From NCBI RefSeq assembly GCF_030504645.1, contig NZ_JAUKWQ010000008.1, forward strand, positions 1 to 64,000: a DNA stretch of 64,000 nucleotides, read 5' to 3'. Source of the stretch: Rhizobium oryzicola (GTDB lineage Bacteria > Pseudomonadota > Alphaproteobacteria > Rhizobiales > Rhizobiaceae). The notes under the pieces were generated by a model, which worked only from the letters and a program-made list of their open reading frames with translations, made no database searches and was not told the origin of the DNA. A program made the position numbers and the translations under genes. This document shows, one piece after another, positions 18,222-26,824 of the stretch (its first letter is position 1; the number at the start of each line of letters is the position of its first letter).

Positions 18222-18917
18222 ATGGCCGATATGCCCGTCACCGTTATTCCTCTGCCCGCCCCTGTGCTCCTGCCGATCGACGGATCGGAAGCGCGGTTTC
18301 CGGTTCGACGGGTTTACTGCGTCGGCCGAAACTACGCCGATCATGCGATTGAAATGGGCGCTGATCCGACTCGCGAGCCGCCCTTCTTCTTCCAGAAGAA
18401 CGCCCAGAATCTGGTCACCGATGGCCGGTTCCCCTACCCGCCGCTTTCCAACTCCGTTCACTTTGAAGTCGAACTGGTGATGGCGCTGAAAGCCGGCGGC
18501 AGCGACATTGCCGCTGACAAGGCTCTCGATTGCGTCTGGGGCTACGGCGTTGGCATTGATTTCACCCGCCGCGATCTTCAGGACGGCCTCAAGAAGGCTG
18601 GCCGGTCCTGGGAGGCTGCAAAGGCGTTTGAAGCCTCCGCTCCTGTTTCGGCGCTCGTACCCGCCGACAAGATCGGCCATCCACAGAGCGGCGCGATCTG
18701 GCTGGATGTCAACGGCTCACGCAAACAGAAGGGCGACCTGTCGCAGATGATCTGGAAGCTGCCGGAAATCATCGTTGAACTTTCGAAGCTCTTTACGCTG
18801 GCAGCCGGCGACATCATCATGACGGGAACGCCCGCAGGCGTCGGTCCGGTGGTTCGTGGTGATCATATCCAGGGCGCCGTAGATGGCGTCGCAATGCTGG
18901 ACGTCGCCGTTATCTGA
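18222..18917 (+). CDS. fumarylacetoacetate hydrolase family protein
   Basis: A 231-residue C-C bond hydrolase or decarboxylase of the FAH fold. The motifs are VGRNYADHAIEMG, PFFFQKNAQN, VHFEVELVMAL (metal-binding glutamates), GYGVGIDFTRRDLQ and IIMTGTPAGVGPV. It is closest in pattern to fumarylpyruvate hydrolases. GAAGGA precedes the ATG at 18222; the GTG at 18192 and the ATG at 18231 are less likely. In this context it may act late in sugar-acid or aromatic-acid breakdown. It is followed after 30 bases by a gamma carbonic anhydrase, probably in one transcript. Confidence 0.87.
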   Translation: MADMPVTVIPLPAPVLLPIDGSEARFPVRRVYCVGRNYADHAIEMGADPTREPPFFFQKNAQNLVTDGRFPYPPLSNSVHFEVELVMALKAGGSDIAADKALDCVWGYGVGIDFTRRDLQDGLKKAGRSWEAAKAFEASAPVSALVPADKIGHPQSGAIWLDVNGSRKQKGDLSQMIWKLPEIIVELSKLFTLAAGDIIMTGTPAGVGPVVRGDHIQGAVDGVAMLDVAVI

Positions 18918-18947
18918 TCGCACCTACGCCGAGGGAGGGAGAACCGG

Positions 18948-19475
18948 ATGCCGCTTTACACTCTGGGGGAGTCATCACCGAAAACGCCGGCCGACGGTCG
19001 CTACTGGGTTGCACCCGGCGCGCATGTCATCGGCAAGGTAGACATCGGAGAGGATGTCGGCATCTGGTTCGGCGTCACCATTCGCGGCGACAACGAATGG
19101 ATCACCATTGGGTCTGGCACGAATATTCAGGAAAACACCCTGATCCATACGGATTGGGGTTTTCCCGCAACCATCGGTCAAGGCTGCACCATTGGCCATG
19201 GTGCGATCATCCATGGCTGCACCATCGGCAACAATTCGCTGGTGGGCATGGGCGCAACGATCCTCAACGGTGCGAAGATCGGCAACAACTGCCTGGTCGG
19301 GGCTAATGCGCTGGTAACGGAGGGCAAGGAGTTTCCGGACAACAGCCTGATTGTCGGCAGCCCCGCCAAGGCCATCCGTACCTTGGATGAGGAGGCGGTG
19401 GCAAAGCTAAAGCTTTCCGCCGAGAACTACATCCGCAACTGGAAACGCTTTGCGAGCGAGCTTCGCCCCGTTTAG
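18948..19475 (+). CDS. gamma-class carbonic anhydrase-like hexapeptide protein
   Basis: A 175-residue left-handed beta-helix protein built from hexapeptide repeats (for example IGQGCTIGHGAIIHGCTIGN). Histidines in LIHTDWG and GHGAIIHG match the zinc ligands of the gamma carbonic anhydrase/YrdA family. A C-terminal helix (EEAVAKLKLSAENYIRNWKRFA) packs the trimer. GAGGGAGG precedes the ATG. Many members have weak or no CO2 hydration activity. It appears co-transcribed with the FAH-family gene. Confidence 0.9.
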   Translation: MPLYTLGESSPKTPADGRYWVAPGAHVIGKVDIGEDVGIWFGVTIRGDNEWITIGSGTNIQENTLIHTDWGFPATIGQGCTIGHGAIIHGCTIGNNSLVGMGATILNGAKIGNNCLVGANALVTEGKEFPDNSLIVGSPAKAIRTLDEEAVAKLKLSAENYIRNWKRFASELRPV

Positions 19476-19581
19476 GATGTCATCGCGCTTATATTCGCTT
19501 ATGCACATACAACATAAGCTAAAATTCATCATTATACTTTAACTCGAAGTCGAGGATCCAAAGCGCCGGGCGGAGGGATTG

Positions 19582-20784
19582 ATGCGTGACAATGAACGTT
19601 TGTTCGAGCCCAATGACGTCCAGAACCGATCGCTGATCGACAAGTATCTTCAGGCACGCGATCGCATCTGGCGCTTTAGTTCAAAAATCGAAGACCATTA
19701 CATTGCCCACACCGCACGCATCAAACTGCGCCCCAGCCTGATCGGTTTCGGTGTCTGCCTGTTGTTGTTCAATCTGGGCGTTTTCTGGGATAATTACGTT
19801 AAACCGGAAATCCTCTACTTCGCCTTGGCAATCCGCATCATCGGCGTGACCATTCCCTGCCTATGCGTCGGCTGGCTGCTGTTTTTCTGGAAGAACTACC
19901 GACTGCATGACTGGCTGTTGAGCGCCAGCATGCTGCTCATCGCCTGCGCCATCAATAGTCTGGCCCTGATGCGCGAGGCACCTGCCAACCACAAAGCCTT
20001 TCTGGTCAGCCTGCTTCTAATCGTCTGCAACATCATTCTGCAACTGCGGACGCTACCCGCAGTCTTCACTTCCGTTGGCATCAGCGCGATCACAACAGCC
20101 TTCATGTGGCCGGTCTTGACCACCACCTCGCCGGGCTATTGGCAGGCGGTCAGTTACATGTACATCACCGCCGTCATTACACTGCTGGCCAATACACGCC
20201 TCGACAGCACCATGCGACGGCTTTATCTCATGATGCTGAAAGATCAGATCCGGCATGACGAGATCAGCCGGGAAAACGAAGAACTCAGCGCCTTTTCCTA
20301 TACCGATCCCCTGACCGGCATTGCCAACCGGCGGCGCATGGAGCAAGCACTGCGGACCGCTTGGACGGGCGCTGAGGCCAATGGCAGCCCGCTTGCGCTT
20401 CTTCTCATCGACATCGATCACTTTAAGCGCTTCAACGATACCTATGGTCATCCGGCCGGCGATGCCTGTCTTCAATTGGTCGCGAGAACAATTGCAGGCC
20501 AAGTGCGCCACATGACCGATCTGACCGCTCGCATGGGCGGTGAGGAATTTGCGGTGCTGATGCCGGGTGCCGACGAAAATGTCGCGGAACTCATCGCGAG
20601 CCGCATCCATTCGGCCCTGGTGAACGCCCAGGCCGGTCAAACCCATTCTGTAACGGCCAGTATAGGCATCGCATCCTGCACGCCGCAGGAGGGATCAACG
20701 ATCGAAGAGTTGGTCTCCTCAGCGGACAAGGCGCTCTACATGGCCAAGAACGGCGGTCGCAACCAGACGGTGATGGCGGCCTGA
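19582..20784 (+). CDS. membrane-bound diguanylate cyclase
   Basis: A 400-residue protein with about six membrane helices (55-210), a short coiled linker (HDEISRENEELSAFSYTDPLTG) and a C-terminal GGDEF domain with the active motif RMGGEEFAVL. It should make cyclic di-GMP. The RxxD product-inhibition site is not in its usual place: the preceding residues read RHMTDLTARM. The ATG at 19582 directly follows GGAGGG. The gene stands alone, with an AT-rich gap of about 100 bases upstream likely to hold its promoter. The signal sensed by the membrane part is unknown. Confidence 0.9.
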   Translation: MRDNERLFEPNDVQNRSLIDKYLQARDRIWRFSSKIEDHYIAHTARIKLRPSLIGFGVCLLLFNLGVFWDNYVKPEILYFALAIRIIGVTIPCLCVGWLLFFWKNYRLHDWLLSASMLLIACAINSLALMREAPANHKAFLVSLLLIVCNIILQLRTLPAVFTSVGISAITTAFMWPVLTTTSPGYWQAVSYMYITAVITLLANTRLDSTMRRLYLMMLKDQIRHDEISRENEELSAFSYTDPLTGIANRRRMEQALRTAWTGAEANGSPLALLLIDIDHFKRFNDTYGHPAGDACLQLVARTIAGQVRHMTDLTARMGGEEFAVLMPGADENVAELIASRIHSALVNAQAGQTHSVTASIGIASCTPQEGSTIEELVSSADKALYMAKNGGRNQTVMAA

Positions 20785-20791
20785 TGGGGCT

Positions 20792-21193
20792 TTAGGCCGC
20801 GCAGGCGCTGCAGAGCCCGCGGATTTCGATGGTCGTCTTTTCAGACTTAAATCCCTTCTGACGCGCCCACTCGGCCAACCGGTCATCAATCGTATGATCG
20901 TGGAACTCGCTGACTTGACCGCAGCTATCGCAGATTGCGAAGGCGACGGTGCCATGATGGCTGCAGCAGGCTTCTTCCTGATGCGAACAGGCGACAAATG
21001 AGTTCAGACTCTCCAACCGATGGACGACGCCCATTTCCTGAAGCTTTTCGAGCGCCCGGTAAACCTGCAGGGGCGCGCGAAACCCATGATCGCGAAGACG
21101 ATCGAGAATTGTGTAGGCGCTCAATGGCTGATCTGCCCGCGACAGGAGATCCAGAACGAGCGACTGGTTCTTGGTCAGATTAAGTGTGCTCAT
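20792..21193 (-). CDS. zur: zinc uptake regulator Zur (Fur family)
   Basis: A 133-residue Fur-family repressor that binds zinc and shuts off zinc import genes. The N-terminal winged helix covers about 1-80 (QPLSAYTILDRLRDHGFRAPLQVYRALEKL). The metal sites lie in CSHHGTVAF, the CDSC pair and a C-terminal CSAC pair. The ATG at 21193-21191 overlaps the znuB stop (ATGA), so zur is the last gene of znuCB-zur. The frame continues upstream into znuB only by chance. The three Zur-like sites nearby imply autoregulation. Confidence 0.93.
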   Translation of the reverse strand: MSTLNLTKNQSLVLDLLSRADQPLSAYTILDRLRDHGFRAPLQVYRALEKLQEMGVVHRLESLNSFVACSHQEEACCSHHGTVAFAICDSCGQVSEFHDHTIDDRLAEWARQKGFKSEKTTIEIRGLCSACAA

Positions 21194-22011
21194 GTTTGAT
21201 CTCCAGCAGGGCTGCGGTGGATGATCCTGCTGCCAAGCGGCAACAGGCTGATAACGAAAAGCGCCAACGCCGCCACGACGATCGACGGCCCGGATGGCGT
21301 ATCCTGGTACAGAGAGCCGAACAGGCCGAGAACGACGGCCAAGGCTCCTACCAGCGACGCAGTGACGGCCATGGCTTCGGGGCTCGAAGACAGGCGTCTG
21401 GCGGTGGCTGCCGGAATGATCAGCAGCGCGGTGATCAACATAATCCCGACGATCTTCATGGCAATCGCAATCACGAGTGCCATCAGCAACATGAAGGCAA
21501 GCTGTGCCCGTTCGGGTTTCAGCCCCTCGGCTTCGGCGAGATCGGGACTGACGGTCGAGGCAATCAGCGACCGCCACAGATAAACAACAAATCCGAGCAC
21601 CACGGCACCACCAATCCAGATGAAGGCGATATCGGCTGGCGTCACGGCCAGGATATCCCCAAACAGAAAGGCGATGAGATCGATCCGCACCCAGGTCATG
21701 AAGGCGACCAGCACGAGACCAATGGCGAGCGTCGAATGTGAGAGAATGCCGAGAAGTGAATCCGCCGAGAGTGCCTGACGCTTCTGCAACAGCAGAAGAA
21801 GGAGCGAAACGGCAACGGCAACCACAAACACACTGACCAGCAGGTTGATCTGGAAGAACAGTGACAAGGCCACGCCCAGCAGTGCCGAATGGGCCATCGT
21901 ATCGCCGAAATAGGCCATGCGCCGCCACACCACGAGGCATCCAAGCGGGCCTGTCGTCAAAGCAAGCCCGATACCGGCGAGCAGGGCACGCACGAAGAAA
22001 TCGTCAAGCAT
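21190..22011 (-). CDS. znuB: zinc ABC transporter permease ZnuB
   Basis: A 273-residue ABC-3 family permease with about eight hydrophobic helices. Typical segments are VVWRRMAYFGDTMAHSALLGVAL near the N-terminus and KIVGIMLITALLIIPAATARRL late in the protein. The start at 22011 overlaps the znuC end by 8 bases, and the stop overlaps zur by 4. With ZnuA and ZnuC it forms the high-affinity zinc importer. Its expression should be repressed by Zur when zinc is plentiful. Confidence 0.94.
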   Translation of the reverse strand: MLDDFFVRALLAGIGLALTTGPLGCLVVWRRMAYFGDTMAHSALLGVALSLFFQINLLVSVFVVAVAVSLLLLLLQKRQALSADSLLGILSHSTLAIGLVLVAFMTWVRIDLIAFLFGDILAVTPADIAFIWIGGAVVLGFVVYLWRSLIASTVSPDLAEAEGLKPERAQLAFMLLMALVIAIAMKIVGIMLITALLIIPAATARRLSSSPEAMAVTASLVGALAVVLGLFGSLYQDTPSGPSIVVAALALFVISLLPLGSRIIHRSPAGDQT

Positions 22012-22894
22012 GATCCGCCGCCCTCTCCGCTCCCGTTGGCTTGCCATGCCCGTGCGCATAATCGTGATCGTGTTGATGGTCATGGCCGTGATGATGGTGC
22101 CCATCGTCTGGATGGCAATGATCCGTCACGCTACCATCCAGGTGGCGCACGCGGCCATCCGGCAGGTGCGTATGGTCGTGCTGATGGTTATAGACCGCGA
22201 GACCGCGGCCAACGTCCCCGAACAGACGACGGTAGTCGTCACTCTGGCTGACGGCTGCCGGCGTTCCGCGGCAGCAGACATGGCCATTCAGGCAGATCAC
22301 TGTATCGGTAGCGGCCATGACCATATGCAGATCATGTGAAATCAATAAAATGCCGCAGCCCGTCTTGTCGCGGATCGTACCGATCAGGTCGTAAAGTGCC
22401 ACCTCGCCGGCGAAGTCGACCCCCTGCACGGGCTCATCCAGCACCAGCAGATCAGGCTTGCGCGCCACCGCACGTGCCAGCAGAACACGCTGGAACTCGC
22501 CGCCCGACAGGTTCTGCACCTCGGCCTTCAGGAGATGGCCGGCCTGTACTTGCTCCAGCGCCGCCATGAGAGTGGCAGTATCGAGTGGCCCCGTCAGCCG
22601 CATCAAGCGCTCGACGGTCAGCGGCATCGTGCGATCGATGGACAAGCGTTGCGGCACGTAACCGATCTTCAAGCCTGCCGCGGCAGTGAGAGAGCCTTCA
22701 TCTGGCTTGAGTATGCCGGTCGCCATCTTCGCGGTTGTGGACTTGCCCGCACCATTGGGACCGATCAGCGTGACGATTTCACCAGCTTTGATGGAAAGGT
22801 CAACACCACGTACCAACCACCGGCCCTGGCGGCGAATACCGGCACCAGAAAGCGTTACCAGCACGCTCTCCTGCGGCCGCGGTTGCATTAGCAT
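22004..22894 (-). CDS. znuC: zinc ABC transporter ATPase ZnuC with histidine-rich tail
   Basis: A 296-residue ATPase. Walker A is IGPNGAGKST (about 45), the signature is LSGGEFQRV and Walker B is LLVLDEPVQGVD. The last 55 or so residues extend beyond the ATPase fold and are packed with His, Asp and Cys, including HHHHGHDHQHDHD; this could bind zinc in the cytoplasm. The ATG at 22894 follows GAGGA at good spacing; the ATG six bases later is an alternative. It is the first gene of znuCB-zur, divergent from znuA. Confidence 0.94.
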   Translation of the reverse strand: MLMQPRPQESVLVTLSGAGIRRQGRWLVRGVDLSIKAGEIVTLIGPNGAGKSTTAKMATGILKPDEGSLTAAAGLKIGYVPQRLSIDRTMPLTVERLMRLTGPLDTATLMAALEQVQAGHLLKAEVQNLSGGEFQRVLLARAVARKPDLLVLDEPVQGVDFAGEVALYDLIGTIRDKTGCGILLISHDLHMVMAATDTVICLNGHVCCRGTPAAVSQSDDYRRLFGDVGRGLAVYNHQHDHTHLPDGRVRHLDGSVTDHCHPDDGHHHHGHDHQHDHDYAHGHGKPTGAERAADHA

Positions 22895-22936
22895 TCGAAA
22901 AATCCTCACTCGCTGTTGCGAAGAGCTATCGCACAC

Positions 22937-22971
22937 GTTATAGCATTACTCAATTGATGTAATAACATTAC
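22937..22971. promoter_or_regulatory. two Zur-box-like sites between znuA and znuC
   Basis: GTTATAGCATTAC (22937-22949) and GTAATAACATTAC (22959-22971) share 11 of 13 bases, and their centres are 22 bp apart, about two helical turns. The second lies in a wider near-palindrome, ATGTAATA-A-CATTACAT (22957-22973, 7 of 8 arm positions). They resemble known Zur operators of proteobacteria. The position between divergent zinc-import genes fits repression of both directions. Confidence 0.75.
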
Positions 22972-22994
22972 ATGCGTTCTTCAAGGAGTTCCTG

Positions 22995-23960
22995 ATGAAG
23001 TCAGCCGCTGCGATCCTACTCGCATCCAGTTTTGCCGCCGCAGCGCCGGCCACGGCAGCCCCGGATGTCGTGGTATCGATCAAGCCGCTGCATTCTCTTG
23101 TGGCCGCAGTCATGAATGGCGTCGCAGAACCGGCGCTGATTGTGGACGGCTCGGCGTCTCCGCATACCTATAATCTAAAACCCTCTAACGCTCGCACACT
23201 GCAAAACGCAGATCTCGTATTTTGGGTCGGCCCCAACATGGAAGCCTTTCTGGAGCGTCCGCTGCAGGCATTGAGCAAGGATTCCACCGTTGTTGCGCTG
23301 GAACACACCCCCGGCCTCAAGACATTGCCGATGCGTGAAGGTGGCACCTTCGAGCCGCATGCCGATGACGACGACCATGACGCCCACGCGGAAGCTCACG
23401 ACCACGATCACGCCCATGGCGAAGAGCACGAGCATGAGGGGATCGATACCCATCTTTGGCTGGACCCGCAAAACGCAAAAGTCCTGGTGCAGGAGATCGA
23501 GCGCCGTCTGATCGCGGTCGATCCTGCCAATATCGCGGTCTATAACAAGAACACGATGGCCGTTCTGCAGAAGATCGATGCACTCGATGCAGACATCAAG
23601 AAGACGGTAGAGCCGATCAAGACCAAGCCCTTCATCGTCTTCCACGATGCCTACCAATATTTCGAGAATCGCTATCACGTGACCGTTGCAGGTTCCGTGA
23701 CAGTGAGCCCGGAGGTTGCCCCCGGTGCCGACCGTGTGAGACAGATCCACGAGAAACTGCAAAGCCTGGGTGCCGCCTGTATATTTGCCGAGCCGCAGTT
23801 CACGCCAAAGATCCTGCAGACCGTGTCCGCGGGCACATCCGCGAAGACTGGAGTGCTCGATCCGGAAGGGGCGAACCTCAAGGCAGGACCGAACCTCTAC
23901 TTTGAGTTGATGCAGAACCTCGCATCATCGCTGAACGAGTGTCTTAGCCGGGCAAGCTGA
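22995..23960 (+). CDS. znuA: zinc ABC transporter substrate-binding protein ZnuA
   Basis: A 321-residue periplasmic zinc-binding protein. A Sec signal (about 1-22) precedes the cluster-A-I fold. Probable zinc ligands are H61 region ASPHTYNLKPS, DTHLWLDPQN and FHDAYQYFENRY. The family's histidine/aspartate-rich loop is at about 117-150 (for example HDHDHAHGEEHEHE). AAGGAGT precedes the ATG. The two Zur-like sites lie 24-58 bases upstream. A strong terminator follows at 23983. Confidence 0.95.
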   Translation: MKSAAAILLASSFAAAAPATAAPDVVVSIKPLHSLVAAVMNGVAEPALIVDGSASPHTYNLKPSNARTLQNADLVFWVGPNMEAFLERPLQALSKDSTVVALEHTPGLKTLPMREGGTFEPHADDDDHDAHAEAHDHDHAHGEEHEHEGIDTHLWLDPQNAKVLVQEIERRLIAVDPANIAVYNKNTMAVLQKIDALDADIKKTVEPIKTKPFIVFHDAYQYFENRYHVTVAGSVTVSPEVAPGADRVRQIHEKLQSLGAACIFAEPQFTPKILQTVSAGTSAKTGVLDPEGANLKAGPNLYFELMQNLASSLNECLSRAS

Positions 23961-23982
23961 CTGCAAATGCATTCCGGAATGG

Positions 23983-24004
23983 AAAGGCGGGAGACCGCCT
24001 TTTT
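23983..24004 (+). terminator. rho-independent terminator after znuA
   Basis: AAAGGCGG (23983-23990), a GAGA loop and CCGCCTTT (23995-24002) form an 8-bp stem that runs into a T-tract (24000-24004). It separates znuA from the next zinc-related gene, which has its own Zur-like site. Confidence 0.85.
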
Positions 24005-24016
24005 CTGGATCAAAAT

Positions 24017-24033
24017 ATGTAATGGTATAACAT
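24017..24033. promoter_or_regulatory. Zur-box-like site upstream of the COG0523 GTPase
   Basis: ATGTAATG-G-TATAACAT is a near-palindrome with 6 of 8 arm positions matching. Its 13-base core GTAATGGTATAAC (24019-24031) matches the reverse complement of the znuA site at 11 of 13 positions. It ends 16 bases before the gene start, overlapping the expected leader or promoter. Confidence 0.65.
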
Positions 24034-24049
24034 TCTAGTGGAACTCACG

Positions 24050-25258
24050 ATGGACAAAAGACTCCCTGTCACAGTGCTTTCGGGCTTTTTGGGTGCGGGC
24101 AAGACCACGCTGCTGAACCACATCCTATCCAACCGGGACGGCCTGCGTGTGGCCGTCATCGTCAACGACATGAGCGAGGTCAACATCGACGCCGCACTCG
24201 TGCGCGATGGAGATGCCAAGCTGTCGCGCACAGAGGAACAGCTGGTCGAAATGACCAATGGCTGCATCTGCTGCACGCTGCGCGACGATCTATTGAACGA
24301 GGTGCGACAGCTCGCGGAGCAGCAGCGGTTCGACTACCTGCTGATCGAATCGACCGGCATCGCAGAACCCCTTCCCGTCGCCGCCACCTTTGAATTCCGC
24401 GACGAGGACGGGAGAAGCCTCTCGGACGTCGCCCGCCTCGACACCATGGTCACCGTGGTCGACGCTGCCAACCTGCTGAAGGATTACGGCTCGTCCGATT
24501 TTCTGGCTGATCGCGGCGAGACCGCCGGCGACGGTGACAATCGCACTCTGGTCGATCTCTTGGTCGAACAGATCGAGTTTGCCGATGTGGTTGTCATCAA
24601 CAAGGCATCGACGGCAACGCCGGAACAGCTTGAAGCCGCACGACTGATCGTCAGCGGCCTCAACCCCGTCGCGCGCATCATAGAAGTCGACTTTGGGCAG
24701 GTGGCGCCACGTCAGATTCTCGGCACGGGCCTCTTCGAGTTCGGCAAGGCAGAAACGCATCCGCTCTGGTTCAAGGAATTGCACGGCTTCAAGGACCACG
24801 TACCGGAAACGGAGGAATATGGCATCCGCTCCTTTGTCTACCGAGCAAGGCGGCCCTTTGATCCGGCAAAGCTGCACGATTTCATCAACCGCAGCTGGCC
24901 GGGCGTCATCCGCGCCAAAGGCTTCTTCTGGCTGGCCACCCGCCCCTATTACGTCGGCGAACTGTCTCAAGCCGGCGCCATCATGCGCACACAGAAGCTC
25001 GGTCTATGGTGGGCGGCAGTACCCGAAACACAGTGGCCTCAGGACCGGCAGTTCCGGGACGGACTGGCGCGCTACCTTCACCCCACCTGGGGAGATCGCC
25101 GCCAGGAGATCGTCTTCATTGGCGCCGAAGCGATGGACGAAGCCTGGATCCGCAATCAGCTGGATATCTGTCTCCTGCCGGACAGCGAATTCAAGCCGGA
25201 CCGTTGGCGCAATCTGCCAGACCCGTTCGCAAGCTGGCAGCGGCAGGCTGCCGAGTGA
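24050..25258 (+). CDS. COG0523 G3E GTPase, probable Zur-regulated zinc metallochaperone
   Basis: A 402-residue GTPase of the CobW/COG0523 family. Walker A is GFLGAGKTT (about 12-20), the metal-binding CxCC motif lies in [12 protein letters not shown], Walker B/switch is [12 protein letters not shown] and the guanine-specificity region is VVINKAS. A C-terminal CobW_C domain follows. Zur-controlled members (ZagA/ZigA-like) deliver zinc to essential enzymes in zinc shortage. The neighbouring Zur-type site supports that role over a cobalt or nitrile hydratase one. ATG 24050 is preferred over GTG 24038. Confidence 0.87.
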   Translation: MDKRLPVTVLSGFLGAGKTTLLNHILSNRDGLRVAVIVNDMSEVNIDAALVRDGDAKLSRTEEQLVEMTNGCICCTLRDDLLNEVRQLAEQQRFDYLLIESTGIAEPLPVAATFEFRDEDGRSLSDVARLDTMVTVVDAANLLKDYGSSDFLADRGETAGDGDNRTLVDLLVEQIEFADVVVINKASTATPEQLEAARLIVSGLNPVARIIEVDFGQVAPRQILGTGLFEFGKAETHPLWFKELHGFKDHVPETEEYGIRSFVYRARRPFDPAKLHDFINRSWPGVIRAKGFFWLATRPYYVGELSQAGAIMRTQKLGLWWAAVPETQWPQDRQFRDGLARYLHPTWGDRRQEIVFIGAEAMDEAWIRNQLDICLLPDSEFKPDRWRNLPDPFASWQRQAAE

Positions 25259-25285
25259 GCCCTGCAAGGCAATGGAAATACTGAG

Positions 25286-25321
25286 CGGTCAAGGCTGTAT
25301 CAGCCGCTACAGCCTTGACCG
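25286..25321. repeat. 14-bp perfect inverted repeat at a gene end
   Basis: CGGTCAAGGCTGTA (25286-25299) and its exact complement (25308-25321) flank an 8-base loop. The left arm is intergenic and the right arm forms the last codons of the convergent membrane-protein gene. No T-run follows on either strand, so it is either a U-less bidirectional terminator or a mobile-repeat remnant. Confidence 0.55.
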
Positions 25322-26604
25322 TTGACCGTGCGGTCATATTGCCGATACCGCGACAGGACGTTGTCCTTCACGAGGTCATAGGGAAGCCAGTATCCCTCCG
25401 GCAGTTGAAGTATGGACGAGACGCAGCGCCCCGACATGAAGACACTCATGGTCGGTATCGTAAACGTGCCGACAAACTCGTCCATACTCAAACCCGTTTC
25501 GCTGACGGGTACGAAGCCCGAGTGACTTTTGAGCGTCTGTTCGATGCGGGTTGTGACCTTGTGCCAACGCCATTCGGTTATCAGGGAATAGAAGCAAGCC
25601 ACGCCCATGAACATAAGGAACACAGCGGCGGACTTGCGGGAGAAATCGCGGCCTATGCCAAGCTTGCCATAAGCGATGGCAATGGCCAGCAAAAAGGGAA
25701 GCACTGAAACCGTGAATGTGCGCGCGGAAAAGCTCTGAAGCGCGGTGACCTTGTGAAAGGTCATCTGCTGCCCAAGGATGATGCCGATGGATGCGACCAC
25801 CCCCAGCAACAAATAGCGTGCCTGCCCGAAATAGAGTCCGGCAACGGTGGCTATGCTCATTGCCAGTGCCACCTGCGCAAGCGGCGAACCAAGCGCGACG
25901 AGCACCTGCTCGCGAAAGCCCATATAGTTGCTGACGTCACGCGGATGAATGATGCCATCTATCGAGATCACGATTCCGATGGCGAGGATGATCCCAGCCA
26001 GGACCCAAAGCCATCGCTGATGAGACGCGCGATATGCCCATGCATTCCACAGGCACAGCAGAAACGGCAAAGCGAGGACAATAGCACCTGCCTCATACGA
26101 TCTCGTCGCAAGCAGACAAAGCCCGAGAAAAAGTCCCCAGTCATACCATCGCGTGGAAGGAAAAAGGCAGAAGGCCAGGATGGGCCACACGGCGAGAGCC
26201 AGCACATGGTGCTCTCCCATGATGATAAACGTGCTGTTGAACTCCAGAAGCACGAATGAAAGAAGGGGCAGAGCAAGTAACGTGGGCGCTGAGCGCATCC
26301 AAGCAGAACAGAGCAGAAAGCTGACGACCGCAACCAAATAGACGTTCAGCGAGTATAAGCCTTTCAATTCCTCAAGGCTGAGGTCGAAAAGTCTCGATCC
26401 ATAGACAGGCAACCATTGGGTTGCAAACTGAGCGTTGCTCCGATGCCAGCCGACAAGAACAAATCCATGCCAATCCGCAAGTCTGGCGAGATAGTAGGCC
26501 CCATCCGCGGACAAGATGCGATCATTCAGAAAGGCTATAAAATAGGTAAGTAACGCAAGGATTGCCGCAATCCGCATGGAAACATTAACTGAAGGCAATC
26601 TCAT
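25300..26604 (-). CDS. multi-pass membrane protein of unknown function
   Basis: About 434 residues with ten or more membrane helices and a soluble C-terminal stretch of about 100 residues. The first loop holds ILSADGAYYLARLADWHG, an acidic motif placed like that of GT-C glycosyltransferases, so a lipid-linked glycosyltransferase role is possible but unproven. The base composition is more AT-rich than its neighbours, suggesting transfer. ATG 26604 is preferred over the upstream in-frame TTG. The last codons lie in a 14-bp inverted repeat. The 26605-26824 gap is AT-rich and probably holds its promoter. Confidence 0.6.
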   Translation of the reverse strand: MRLPSVNVSMRIAAILALLTYFIAFLNDRILSADGAYYLARLADWHGFVLVGWHRSNAQFATQWLPVYGSRLFDLSLEELKGLYSLNVYLVAVVSFLLCSAWMRSAPTLLALPLLSFVLLEFNSTFIIMGEHHVLALAVWPILAFCLFPSTRWYDWGLFLGLCLLATRSYEAGAIVLALPFLLCLWNAWAYRASHQRWLWVLAGIILAIGIVISIDGIIHPRDVSNYMGFREQVLVALGSPLAQVALAMSIATVAGLYFGQARYLLLGVVASIGIILGQQMTFHKVTALQSFSARTFTVSVLPFLLAIAIAYGKLGIGRDFSRKSAAVFLMFMGVACFYSLITEWRWHKVTTRIEQTLKSHSGFVPVSETGLSMDEFVGTFTIPTMSVFMSGRCVSSILQLPEGYWLPYDLVKDNVLSRYRQYDRTVNGQGCSG

Positions 26605-26770
26605 TTCCCGTCCGTACCCTATGATATTGATGAGCAAATTCAGTATCCAGATACAAAATCAGAAATCAATTTCTACGGGTATCATCGGTTGGTTGCTCAG
26701 ACAATCCTGTAGAGCCCTGCCCATCCGTCATGTCGGGCAAAAATAGCAGAGAGACTGACGGACGAACAAC

Positions 26771-26801
26771 AAAAAGGCCCGGCTGGCGAACCAATCGGGC
26801 C
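26771..26801 (-). terminator. rho-independent terminator of the aldo/keto reductase
   Basis: On the minus strand, GGCCCG and CGGGCC enclose a second TTGG/CCAG-type stem capped by a TTCG tetraloop (hairpin 26776-26801), followed directly by TTTTT. It lies 24 bases after the stop of the gene ending at 26825 and is a textbook terminator. Confidence 0.88.
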
Positions 26802-26824
26802 AAACGCATCGACGTGAAGATAAC

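Noticed and set aside
20792..21940. 382-codon frame that would fuse zur to upstream sequence
   Set aside because: The extra 249 residues are an alternative frame of znuB; the zur start overlapping the znuB stop is much better supported.
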